DNA of 64,000 nucleotides from Fagopyrum homotropicum (taxonomy: Eukaryota > Streptophyta > Magnoliopsida > Caryophyllales > Polygonaceae). The notes beneath the pieces are model-generated. The model ran no database searches. It was not told the origin of the DNA and worked only from the letters and a program-made list of their open reading frames with translations. The stretch is taken from assembly GCA_033239125.1 (NCBI GenBank), contig BSWB01000002.1, positions 9,953,001-10,017,000 of the forward strand. The letters are read 5' to 3'. The stretch's first letter is position 1; the number at the start of each line of letters is the position of its first letter. Below, piece by piece: positions 46,097-55,844 of the stretch. The position numbers were made by a program, and so were the translations under genes.

Positions 46097-46543
46097 TCAA
46101 ACACTTTGATCATGATCATCCTTATCTTCTCCGTTTTCCTCTTCTTCGTCTCCTTCTTCTTCTGGTGGAACAAGGCAAAACCTCAATCTCCCGTCTTCCC
46201 GAGAAGCATGAAAACACTCTTGGGTTGCAGTCCTTATTTCTTCTAATACGAATCTTCCATCTTTTCTATAAGACTTAAAGCAAACTCATGTGTTCCCTGT
46301 CTTCCCAATGAAAGAGATAGGAGGAGGGCAAGAACTTCCACAACTCTTCATAATCTTGTATTGATTCGATACCATATAGCATGTCGAATGCTCTCCAAGA
46401 ACCGAATTCTCGTGGTTAATCAACTCGATGTTCGTATCAATCGTCATATCGTTGATGCCATCGAAGATCTCAAACCCTAGCCTTTCAGTGCACAACTACA
46501 AACTCTCTGAGTTCATCCAACTAAATGACGGGGACTCATCCAT
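46097..46543 (-). pseudogene. FAF-like copy 7 (minus subfamily), right end of array
   Basis: 447 nt. LCTERLGFEIFD and CPPPISFIGKTGNT are recognisable; stops flank the open part 46286-46495. A LINE remnant abuts the array immediately to the right. Confidence 0.8.
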
Positions 46544-46607
46544 CTTGTATGCATTAATTGTGAATAGCTACTAATGTTTAAGTTGTTGGTAAATTATCAA
46601 TTTCTTG

Positions 46608-47530
46608 TTTTTTTTGGTTGAAGCGACATGGGAGACCATAGTCCAACACATCATTTTATTTAAAAATAAAGATGGCTAACATGGAAGACCATAGTCCAAC
46701 GCATCATTTTATTTAGAAATAAATATAGCTAACAGTTGACATGCCTTTTGGTCGCCACTTCTCGGACATATTGTTAACCAAAGATAGGATGCCAATAGGT
46801 GGATCCTTAAACACATGGTACCCCAAAGAAAAGAAAAAGGAAAAGAGGTGAGAAAGTCCACAATTGTGTTGGCCTCACAATAAATATGGCACACTTGAAT
46901 CTCTCAATCACTACGAAGGAAGTCTTGACACTTTGACACCAAACTAAAGAGCGGGTGAGTACAAGCAATTTACTTGTTCACAAGAGCGGTGATAAGCTCC
47001 GAATCAACTTCAACTTGAACTTTATGTAAGCCCGCATGTCATGCTAGATGAAGGTCATGACCAAAGCCTTAACACCATTGTCCATCAAAGTTGCGTATTA
47101 GACCACCAACAACGGCCCTCCTATCCATCGACCGAACAACACCATCTGAATAGAATTTGAACTAGCCCTCTAGAGGTAAAGACCATGCAACCAAAAACAC
47201 ATGCCTCAACCTAACATATTTCTCAAATCTCCCTTTCATTACAACATTGGCCACATGTTGTACATGATTAGCAATGGAAAAGTCTTGTGAGTTCGCGGGG
47301 GCTTTTGTTGGAAAGAGAATCCACTACGCCACTTCCATCACCACCATAGAGAACCAGCAAACCAAACCTTCCATGGTAAACCATGCACATAGATGCCGTC
47401 GATGGAAAGGTCATAAAACAACCACCGGTTTCTTCAAGGGAAAAAAACCAGAGTACTCAATAGGATTCATGTCATTCCACATACTTGCAACCTCACCTCA
47501 CTCTCTGAAATTATGCTTAACGGTCTAAGC
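46608..47530 (-). pseudogene. LINE (L1-type) 3' end with RNase H domain remnant
   Basis: The minus strand from about 47165 reads FKFYSDGVVRSMDRRAVVGG, LIRNFDGQW, VQVEVDSELITALVN, then IQVCHIYCEANTIVDFLTS. This is the RNase H domain (RVT_3 type) found at the end of many plant L1-type LINE ORF2 proteins and their derivatives, with stops and frameshifts. The T-run at 46608-46615 is the poly(A) end on the minus strand. A tandem pair of about 66 bp (GACCATAGTCCAAC.CATCATTTTATTTA) lies in the 3' part at 46625-46725. It is truncated upstream. Confidence 0.75.
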
Positions 47531-47577
47531 TTTCGTGTAAAACTGACAAGAAATAAGATGTAAAACCTAAAGTTCTG

Positions 47578-48830
47578 ATGACTAGAGGTAATAATAAGAA
47601 AAATAAGAACAAGAAGAAAGACACAATTGAAAAAGAAAAATCTCGAATTTCTGATCTTGATAAATCAAATAAAAAATGTTATTATTGTAAGAAACTTGAA
47701 CATTTTGCTAATGAATGTAGAAAGAAGAAAAATGATGGAGCTAATAATAGTAAGAATCCTGATGGAAATGTGTCTTTGTTTGAAAAAATTAAAGTTGATT
47801 ATCCATGTGAATTGCTTATGTGTGTCAATTGTGATATTAATGATTCTGATGTTTGGATTTTAGACTGTGGTTGTACCATGCAAGCTTCCTATAATAAATT
47901 TCCATTTAGTTCTTTGCATGAATTTGATGGAGGTGAAGTTATGTTATGTGATAATAATGTTGTAGCTATTAGAGGAGTAGGAAAATAACATATATTTATC
48001 TTTGATGTTAAAATAAGGGTGATCCAAAATGTCACATAAGTTCAAAAAATAAGAAGGAATCTTATGAGTGAATCTATTTTAGATGACCTGAACTATCAAA
48101 TTAATACTAGTAATGGGATAAGAGAAGTCATAAAGAATAGAACTACTCTTATAAAAAGTATTAAAAAATGGTGGGTTATATCATGTTATCACTTCGCCTA
48201 GCTTGATCCTCACCACGGTTGATAAATTTGTCTACAGAATATACTAAAATGTGGCATGACAGACTAGGACACATAGGAGATATAGGTCATAAACATTTGT
48301 GCAAACAAGGCCTTATTGAAAAAGAGCGTGTTGGTATAAACTTTTGTGAAAACTATGTGTAATGGAAGAAACATAAACATAATTTTAACAAACCCCCTAT
48401 AAAGTTGAAAAATCTCTATAGTACATATATTTTGATCTATGGGGACCTACACAAGTAGATACCATAGGTGAGAAGAGATATTTATCTCTTTTATAGATCA
48501 TTATTCTAGGAAAGTTTGGACCTATCTCCTTAGAGCCAAAAATAAAACTTTTGAGATATTCAAAGACTGAAAATAATATGTTCAAATTCAATCCGGTTAT
48601 AAAATAAATTGTCTTAAAACAAATAATGGCCTAGAGTTATGTAATTTTGAGTTTAATGATTATTGTAAAACTCAAGGGATAAAGAGACATCTTACTGTAC
48701 TTAGAACACCACAACAAAATGACAATACTGAAAGGATGAATAAAACTCTTCTAGAAAAAACTAGGTGTATGTGGAAATTCTATGTGAGGAGAAGTCATTA
48801 TCACTACTTCATAACTCAATAATAGGTCTC
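47578..48830 (+). pseudogene. Ty1/copia gag-protease-integrase, degenerate
   Basis: An ATG at 47578 opens 136 codons: a Lys-rich gag end, zinc knuckle CYYCKKLEHFANEC (CX2CX4HX4C, with the usual Gly replaced by Leu), and protease motif WILDCGC (normally D-S-G). After a stop at about 47988, broken frames give WHDRLGHIGDIGHKHLCKQG (GAG-pre-integrase), then integrase pieces YGDLHK..., HYSRKVWTYLLRAKNKTFEI and QQNDNTERMNKTLLEKTRCM. No 5' LTR or primer-binding site was found upstream, where a LINE remnant lies instead. Confidence 0.85.
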
Positions 48831-48867
48831 CTTCTTCTGTTATTAATTTCTAAACACCACAAGTGAT

Positions 48868-49195
48868 GTGGACTGGAAAAAACTCATTCTCATTCAACCT
48901 CATGGTTATAAGGTCATCACTATTAAAAGTGTCACATTCAATGAAAATGATTTTCATTTTAAAAATAATCTTGTTGAAACTGTGGAATGTGATATGGATA
49001 ATATTAGTGAATCTAATATACTTGTTACTGTTAGATCATTCTATAATCAAAATATACAACCTCACGTAAATCAGGATGAAGAAGAATTTGACATAGGGTA
49101 CAATCAATCTTATGAAATGAGTAATAGAGATACCCCTCAGTTTGATAATATTGAGGATGATAGGGACATTGAACATCCTATGGATGAGATCAATT
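48868..49195 (+). pseudogene. Copia integrase-RT linker, interrupted
   Basis: Open and Asn/Asp/Glu-rich (SESNILVTVRSF, QDEEEFDIGYNQS, HPMDEIN). It matches the acidic linker between integrase and reverse transcriptase in position and composition, and is cut at 49195 by the inserted sequence 49196-51200. Confidence 0.55.
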
Positions 49196-51200
49196 GTAAC
49201 ACCCCAAATTCTAGGAACTCGGGATGTTACGGGCTAGGACCTCACAATGGGTCTTGACCCTTAGCTTGACAACAAATTCAACGGATCTTGCAACAAGACA
49301 CAAATAAATGAAATTCCAAAATATAAATAAAGTAATTAAAGGTTTAACATCATAAAAGAAATAGACTCTCAACCGACTTCAACACCGTCAATAGAAAGAC
49401 AACACAAAATTTAAAAAAAAAAACAACTCCCGTCCTATAATGTACGGGACCCCCGGCTGACCACTCCAACCGGATCACTCAACATCATCCCTAACCTACA
49501 AGACATCTACACAACGGATAAACCGTTAGCTAACATTATATGAATCACAGTAATTATAACAACACAATTACACATAAACATGCTTTCACACCAATCTATT
49601 TATTACCTTTCATTAGGTTATAAACTTTACTAATTCAACTTCTTTTGTGACACGAGAATCTCCCGAAACTCACCTCTGTCCCCTTGTACCAACATGATTG
49701 GATCTGATGCTTCTCACCATTTACCTGCATGGACTAGTCGTAGAGAACCTCCCAGGCTCTTGCAAAACTGGATAATTTTTCACCGCCCGATTATCATACA
49801 CTTGGGCCAATCAACATATAAGGTCATTCTAGCATGTTCTTATTATAAAGACACAAGCACACACCACCATCACAACTACGCTAACACATAGAAGATAGCT
49901 AAGTAAGTGCAAGGGACTTACCTTTATCAAAGGTAATCTCAACTCCGATATCATTTTCATCTTTCCGCATGAAAGTAATCTATGCCTGCTCAGACAAGAC
50001 ATCCTAAATCAGAAACTAACCGACATGCTAGAAGTCTTCAACTTCTAGTCTCATTGACCTCTACAAGGCCATACCACAATATGCTAGAAGGTTCCTACTT
50101 CTAGTCTCAATGATCTCTACAAGATCGTACCGCACGTGCTAAGACATACCAATCTTAGTCTTAAGTTCCTCATCAGATGAACATTTGCACAACAAGCTAG
50201 AGGGCTCTAAACCCACACTTAAGAATCCACAAGCCACTAACTGCATTCACCCTAGTTACTCTAGGATCTAACCTACCATGATACTACTACTGGGCTAACG
50301 ACAAAAAAAGTAAGCAACGCATCAAGAGAGATTATACTCACTGGAGACAAAGCGCGACCATAGGTAAAGGAAGGTGCGACCGCAGAAAGGAGGAAACGGC
50401 ATAACCACAAAAAAAGGCCGCATTGGAGGCGCTAGAGGCTGCAACCGCGGCAGCAGTGGCCGCACCCGCGGCTCAGGGGAGGGCGCACCCACGGCGCCCT
50501 GAGCCGCCCCCGCGGTTTCGGTGAGGAAGGCGCACACGCGGCTAGGTTATGTCGCGGGCGCGGTCAAACTCTAGAAAAGATGATATGTCGTCTCTTCGAT
50601 GTGTAGTAAGCTTCCCGGTGTCTCTTGGTTGGCTTGCTCCGCCCTAGACGTCCACCAATTGATCACAAATATACTCTACTACCTACGAGATCAACACAAG
50701 CAACACAAGAAGGGAACAACCTTGAGTGAGTCTTGCTCCAAGGATCACACACAAGGGGGAAGAAGAAGAAGAAGAAGAAGAAGAAGAAGAAGAAGAAGAA
50801 GAAGAAGAAGAAGAAGAAGGATGATGATAACTTACCACAACAGTCAGCATGTGTTAAGGATCATCGACCTTCAGTTTACAAGAGGAACAAGATCACTTGT
50901 ATGAGGATGAACAAGGATGGGTCATGGAAGAAGATGGAGGAAGAAGAAAAGAGGAGGGGGGATTGAACGTGAAGTAGGAAGAAGGTAAAAAGTGGACGGC
51001 TGCTAGGGTTAAGAACGGATCTTAAAAGAAGGAGCAACCTCGGGAAATTCAGAAATAGAAGAAACGGAAAAGGAAATAACGGATGACGGTCTACTAAAAG
51101 ATCGCACACAATCTGCTGTAAAACCGGACCCATGACAAGACCTTGCCGCGACCGCGGTAACCAGGTTGCCGCGCCCACGAGCTCTTGGGGCCGCAGGTGT
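49196..51200. mobile_element. Probable LTR or solo-LTR insertion in the copia element
   Basis: The insert begins TGTAACACCCCAAATTCTAG, a very common start of Ty3/gypsy LTRs. It changes composition abruptly to GC-rich at 50330-50580 (GACCGCGGC, GCGCACCC) and holds a (GAA)n run. The copia-like linker resumes at about 51206 (LPFGITYLVPKEVLKD). No clear target duplication or right border was found; the assignment is tentative. Confidence 0.45.
50758..50820. repeat. (GAA)n microsatellite
   Basis: About 20 GAA units. They create poly-Arg and poly-Lys frames that are not genes. Confidence 0.95.
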
Positions 51201-51205
51201 AGAGA

Positions 51206-51885
51206 CTCCCTTTTGGCATCACTTATTTAGTTCCAAAAGAAGTCTTGAAGGATCAAAAATGGAACGAAATTTTCGATTGTTACATCAATGATTATAATAC
51301 TCAACAATTGGGGGAGGAAAATAATTATTCTAATAATAAAAATCTTGAGAACCTTGAATTTTTTAATGACAGTAATCATGGGACTCAAGACGATTTGAGC
51401 ACCACTGAGGGAAGGGTGGATGAAAACACAACCCCAACTAGTATACATAAGGGGAGTCAAGACTCAAATCGTTTTAAGTTTCATGATCACTATCAGTTAA
51501 TCAAGGATAGGGCCCCTAGACTTAAAAATTCCTAATAAGAAATATGTTTATAATGTTGAGTATATTATGTTTACTTATGAACTGGATATAGTTGAATATG
51601 CCTTCATAACAGGTTTTGTTATCGACAACTTTATACCTCTGATACATATGAACAAGTTGTTAGATGTCCAAATGCTAAAAATTAGAGCCAAACTATGAAT
51701 GAAGAGATAGATCTATGATCACTAATAAGACATGGACTCTTGTTCCTAGACCTAACAATGTTAAGCTAGTTCAATGTAGATGGTTATACAACTTAAAAGA
51801 ATGAATAATAATCATTGAAGCCCCTAGATACAAAGCTAAGCTAGTTGTCAAAGGCTTTATCCAAGAAATATTAGACATTTTATTT
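51206..51885 (+). pseudogene. Copia linker and start of reverse transcriptase
   Basis: After an acidic open frame (51245-51535), broken frames give MNEEIDL, TWTLVPRPNNVKLVQCRW and PRYKAKLVVKGFIQE at about 51698-51870. This is the beginning of the copia reverse transcriptase. The match ends at about 51885, where the following RT segment lies on the opposite strand. Confidence 0.7.
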
Positions 51886-51984
51886 ATCTCACTAGGAGAG
51901 CTAGGGCATTGTTTCTTTGAGTCCTAAGAGCCCTCCTAAGGGCATATGGGTAGGTTTAGAATCATTCATGTTAAACCTATCAAG

Positions 51985-52440
51985 AACTTTCTACCAATAA
52001 TCATATTGAGAAAGCCACATTTTCTTTTTAACCTTATTCCTTATTATCTTGTCATCTAGAATTTTCTGAGTTGGGCCAAGGTCTTTCATGTCAAAATTCA
52101 TTTTTAAGTCTCCTTTAACACCAACAATGATAGTCTTAGATTTACATATAATCAGAATATCATCAACATATAAGAGGACATATAAAGCATCTGCAATAGA
52201 AGTATTCTTAAAATACAAACTGTATATCATGAAAGGTCTAAACATATTGATGTTAGATATCATTTTGTTAGGGATGAGATTGAGAAGAAACACTTTGAAG
52301 TTAAAAAGATTAAGGGTGAGGTAAACCTTGTTGATTTTGGAACTAAAATTGTCCTTGTTGACAACTTTATCTTTTGCAGGAATTCCCTGCATCTATGGGA
52401 TGTTCCATAAGCATGATTGCCATTGAACCGATGACGGACA
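51985..52440 (-). pseudogene. Copia reverse transcriptase segment in inverted orientation
   Basis: The minus strand is open at 51991-52392 and includes the catalytic box DALYVLLYVDDILII (YVDD at about 52159-52170), then LKMNFDMKDLGPTQKILDDK, standard copia RT motifs. It is opposite in direction to the gag-integrase-RT start on the left. The first 50 residues do not look like RT and may be another piece of the element. Confidence 0.85.
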
Positions 52441-52506
52441 AGAGAGCTTTCCAAATTTGCTACTGGTGATCAAGACTGGATTAGTTACATAAATCAAGAG
52501 GGCAAT

Positions 52507-53439
52507 TGTTAGAATTATGCTTCATGTACAATTTATTATAAGTTGTGGTTATGTAATAGAATGCAAGGATGTAATTCATGTGATATGCCTAAGTCTAGGG
52601 TATTAGATAAGATTCTCAAGATGTATTATAGATGGCTAGTGTTTCTCATGTTGCTAACTAAGATGAGTGATCATCTAGTTATGGTAGCATGAAGATAATA
52701 TATGCTATAATATGTTTTAGAGGTAGGTTATCTAATACTTAGTTGTTTTGCTACTTGAGTGTTGGATGTGGGTTGTACATGTTACTCGACGAACATGCCT
52801 CGTTTTTATTGGGCATGTGTAAACGTTGTAGTCTGACCCATTAACAGGTGAATTGGGTTTGTTGTATTCGGGTTTGATTCCTACGCTTAAGCTAACAGTT
52901 CACTTACGTGAAATTACGAGTTTAAGCCATGAGACTAAGATATATATACAAAACAGTGGTGTTGGAAAAAAACCCTAAGTCTGAGTTGTCGTTCGAGAGC
53001 AATCGTCTAGGGTTTTCACGATAGAGAGAGGGAATGAGAGAGAGAAGACAAAGGTGATCGTGAGGGATTCAAGACGTTTATCCTTGATCCTGGTTTCTCC
53101 GACGAAGATCTTCACAGAGAAGATAACAAAGCTTTGATTGAAGTTATGTTTAGCCACTCAGGGGCTATTTTGTTATCTTGTTTTTCTGCAATTATACTCT
53201 CTTTCTTCTGTTCTTCTAGCTTAGGTTGTTTAGTAAGTTTTTTTCTTGCGTGCAAACTCTAAACCACACTTGTTGTAATCATCTCGAATGCTTAGTAAAT
53301 ACAGGACCAGATCTCCGCTCTCGAGGTTCCGCAAATGTAGGGTTTTATACCTGAACCGCGTAAACAATTACCGTGTCGATCTTCTTAACTGTCTTTACAC
53401 ATATTCATCGTAATAAATTTTACACTATCCGCTCTAGCA
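52507..53439 (+). mobile_element. Copia 3' LTR (about 0.93 kb, right border tentative)
   Basis: A purine-rich tract AAGAGGGCAAT is followed by TGTTAGAATT at 52507. The end is placed at TAGCA (53439) because it gives TG...CA and follows R/U5-like sequence (ACCGTGTCGATC). It has the same orientation as the gag-integrase part. No second LTR was found for comparison. Confidence 0.55.
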
Positions 53440-54230
53440 GGCGAAAAACCACGTTTCTTCCGAGGACTTTGATGATCATTGCCGTTTTCCACTTCTCCGA
53501 CAAAGACGAGACTATATCATCATCAATTTCAGCGAGGACGAGACCCTTAGTCCCATTCGAAAGGAAATACACATGTATTTGGATTCGACGATGGTGTCAC
53601 AACTGATAGGTGCTACTATCGGTCTAGGGCAGCCAACTGCTGCAGCATAACAAGTAGGTTTATCCGGTGGGTTATCCGGCGGGATAGACGGTTGCGGGTG
53701 TGTTGGTAAAGAGGGTTGGGGAGAGGTAATTTCAGATCGTAATTTAGAATAGAATAAGAATTATCAACATAAATCACCAAATAATGATTTGCTTGTTAAA
53801 GGGAGTATGCGACTTTTCCTCTTCACCCCAAAGACACCGGACCTCCATGTGCTTCTATTGATTCAATAATCGTATTTAGGATAGTTCCATTCGTACATAT
53901 ACTACCTTAAATAAACCAAATAATGATTTGCTTCAATCCTCCACCTCAACGTAGATTTATATTTGCACTGTATTTGTACATCCATCTACTTTGCATTGAT
54001 AGCTATTTATCACATACAATAAAGTGTACAAAACAAAGAAACGTGCAAAAATAGTATGAACCCATCAAGAAGAACTTCAGTAGGTAGTAACATGTATGTT
54101 ACCCGGAAACCCCGAGGCAGTAGAGTTTCGTGTTTCGGTTTCGGGTTTGTTTCGAAACTCGAGTTCGAAACCCGTATCCATGAACCACGAACTGTGTGTT
54201 AAACCCGGTAACCGGTTTTCGTGTAACAGT
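53440..54230. other. Spacer before the RING-H2 gene (its 3' flank)
   Basis: No second gene was recognised. AAATAATGATTTGCTT occurs twice (about 53778 and 53918). The 3'UTR of the RING gene is expected at about 54230-54050. Confidence 0.4.
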
Positions 54231-54767
54231 TTATCGTAGCCACCAACTACCTTCTCGTCGGGCATGTCGGGAACTACCCAAGGAGGAAAACTGAAACATA
54301 AGCAACTCAGCGGCGCCACCTTCAGCCACCGACGGAGAAAACACTCGACCACGACAAAGAGGACACGTGGCATGACCAGAACCGATCCATGCATCCAAGC
54401 AAACCTTGTGAAACACGTGGTTACACCGGAGGTCAGTAATTTCCTCTCCTTCTTCAACCTCACACAAACAAACCCTACACTCTTCTTTCTCCCCGCCGTC
54501 TCTCCGGCCGGCGAAGCTCCGGCGTCCATCATCATTCCTCTCGGACTTTGAGCTAAAACCAGCGCCGGCGTAGCTCGTGTCAGGAAACATGGTGTGATGA
54601 ACCAAAAGCCTCCAGATGGAGCTCAGGTGAGGCTTGGCGGCGGAAGGGGCGGCGGAGGAGTGGTTGTTATGGTGGTGGTGGGGTTGTAGAGAGAAGAGAA
54701 TGGAAATACAAGTGATTGGAAGGAGGAGTAGAGAGAAGAACCCAACTATGAAGATCAAGCTTATCAT
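54231..54767 (-). CDS. RING-H2 finger protein, probable E3 ubiquitin ligase (178 aa, one exon)
   Basis: The protein probably transfers ubiquitin from an E2 enzyme to a substrate, anchored in a membrane. Residues 1-28 are one hydrophobic segment (LIFIVGFFSLLLLPITCI), followed by a His-rich linker. The RING-H2 domain is at 97-138: CRVC, then RCNHVFHKVC, AW and CPLC, giving Cys-x2-Cys-x14-Cys-x1-His-x2-His-x2-Cys-x11-Cys-x2-Cys. All eight metal ligands are present and the Trp after the sixth ligand, important for E2 contact in this family, is kept. The layout (N-terminal TM, no introns, short length) fits the RHA/ATL-like RING-H2 groups; the exact member cannot be named. ATG at 54767 is preceded by a leader and a TATA box. 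GC content is higher than its surroundings. The overlapping minus frame at 54077-54535 is a shadow. Confidence 0.93.
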   Translation of the reverse strand: MISLIFIVGFFSLLLLPITCISILFSLQPHHHHNNHSSAAPSAAKPHLSSIWRLLVHHTMFPDTSYAGAGFSSKSERNDDGRRSFAGRRDGGEKEECRVCLCEVEEGEEITDLRCNHVFHKVCLDAWIGSGHATCPLCRGRVFSPSVAEGGAAELLMFQFSSLGSSRHARREGSWWLR

Positions 54768-54873
54768 CTTGGATCTGCAGAAAGGGTTAATTCTTCTCTT
54801 CTTCTTCTTCTACCTTCTTCTTCTAAATTTATTCAGAAGAGAACTGCGGGGAAGAAAGAAGGAAAGAGGGGAT

Positions 54874-54881
54874 GTATATAT
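54874..54881 (-). promoter_or_regulatory. TATA box of the RING-H2 gene
   Basis: TATATATA on the minus strand lies about 107 bp upstream of the start codon. The leader between them is rich in AGAAGAAG/CTTCTTC, giving a plausible 5'UTR of about 75 bp. Confidence 0.6.
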
Positions 54882-55079
54882 AGGAGATATGGTTACGAAT
54901 GGTAAAACTTTGGTGTGGTTGTGGTTTGACGAAAACCTTAAAGAAATAGAGCAAGTTTTTGTGTATTTTAGTGGGCCTGTGGAAAATGACGAATCAAGCA
55001 CAATATATATAATAATAATAATGGACCCAAGATAAGTAAAAAAAAGTGGGCCATATTTTTTCCTAAACCTAGCACATCA

Positions 55080-55205
55080 CTCCTTAATAGTATGTCATCA
55101 ACCACCAAAATTTTTAATCAACAAGAATTTTCTACCCAAACACGTCGTTAAATGATAAGGGACATAGGATACACTACGTCAAAATTACTAAAAATTTACA
55201 TCAAC

Positions 55206-55236
<31 letters not shown>

Positions 55237-55500
55237 GAATAAATGAGACCGCGCACCGTCTAGTGGTTTGAAAGACCGAAAAAATCGGCAGACGGACAAA
55301 CCGTCATGAAGGACCACGAATAAAAGAGAAAAGAAATACACTAAAATACGTCAACACCAATTAAATCTTCTACACTCGGTTTCAGTTCTCGTCATTAATA
55401 CACTAATAGTTCCGACGTTATGTTTTTAGCAATCCATCAAAAAATTATATATAATTATTTTTTGGTTTATAAACATTATTTTTTTTAAAAGGAAAAAGAT
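55080..55500. other. Intergenic with 28-bp T-run
   Basis: A long T-run (about 55209-55236) is followed by GACCGCGCACCG and a short inverted pair (GGCAGACGG/CCGTC). It may be the tail of a retroposed sequence on the minus strand; not assigned. Confidence 0.3.
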
Positions 55501-55506
55501 ATCTAA

Positions 55507-55841
55507 TCTATTATACTTACTAAAACAGAGCACGGGTTGATGACGTGGCGCGTTGTGGACGCAGGATTTTTGAAATTGAGCTCCCACAATTAAAGCCAAT
55601 AAATCTTTATTTTTTACACTATTTTTTAAAGCATAAAATCTTTGATTATTAAAATAATAATTTTATAAAAACCAAATCTATTATACTTACTAAAACAGAG
55701 CACGGGTTGATGACGTGGCGCGCTGTGGACGCAGGATTAGATTAGAGAAGTATACAAAACAAAAACACGTAAAAAAAACCTATTTCACAATATTTTTTCT
55801 CATTTTTTTCAAAACCCACACAGGTGCGGGTATTATACTAG
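55507..55841 (+). mobile_element. Non-autonomous Helitron
   Basis: The 5' end A|TCTATTATACTTACTAAAAC begins with TC after A. The 3' end is a near-perfect hairpin (ACCCACAC AG GTGCGGGT, 55814-55831) followed after 6 nt by CTAG and then T (55841/55842), as in Helitrons. The 5' end sequence, with CACGGGTTGATGACGTGGCG, occurs a second time from 55677, so either one copy is nested in the other or the 5' part was duplicated. Relatives lie at 3118-3430 and 3575-3870. Confidence 0.85.
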
Positions 55842-55844
55842 TTT

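Larger units (their letters stand above)
30357..46545. repeat. Tandem array of 2.87-kb units with opposed FAF-like copies
   Basis: About 3.5 units are present. Each holds, in order, an R-block ORF (plus), a FAF-like copy (minus), an L-block ORF (plus) and a second FAF-like copy (plus). Minus-copy start codons are at 31786, 34661, 42781 and 46543; plus-copy starts at 32386, 35241 and 43382. After subtracting the CACTA (35802-41057) and MITE (44673-45045) insertions with their target duplications, unit spacings are about 2.86-2.88 kb, except the last (about 3.39 kb), which has extra copies of the FAF 3' end at 44020-44600. Units are separated by TTAGGCTATGTTTTCTTTG and TCTGCTTTGCTCC..GCAGATCATTC sequences found in both orientations. 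Confidence 0.9.

Noticed and set aside
50599..50966. Open frames with poly-Arg or poly-Lys
   Set aside because: They arise from the (GAA)n microsatellite at 50758-50820.
54077..54535. 152-codon minus frame ending in a methionine-rich start
   Set aside because: It overlaps the RING-H2 gene in another frame; no motif.
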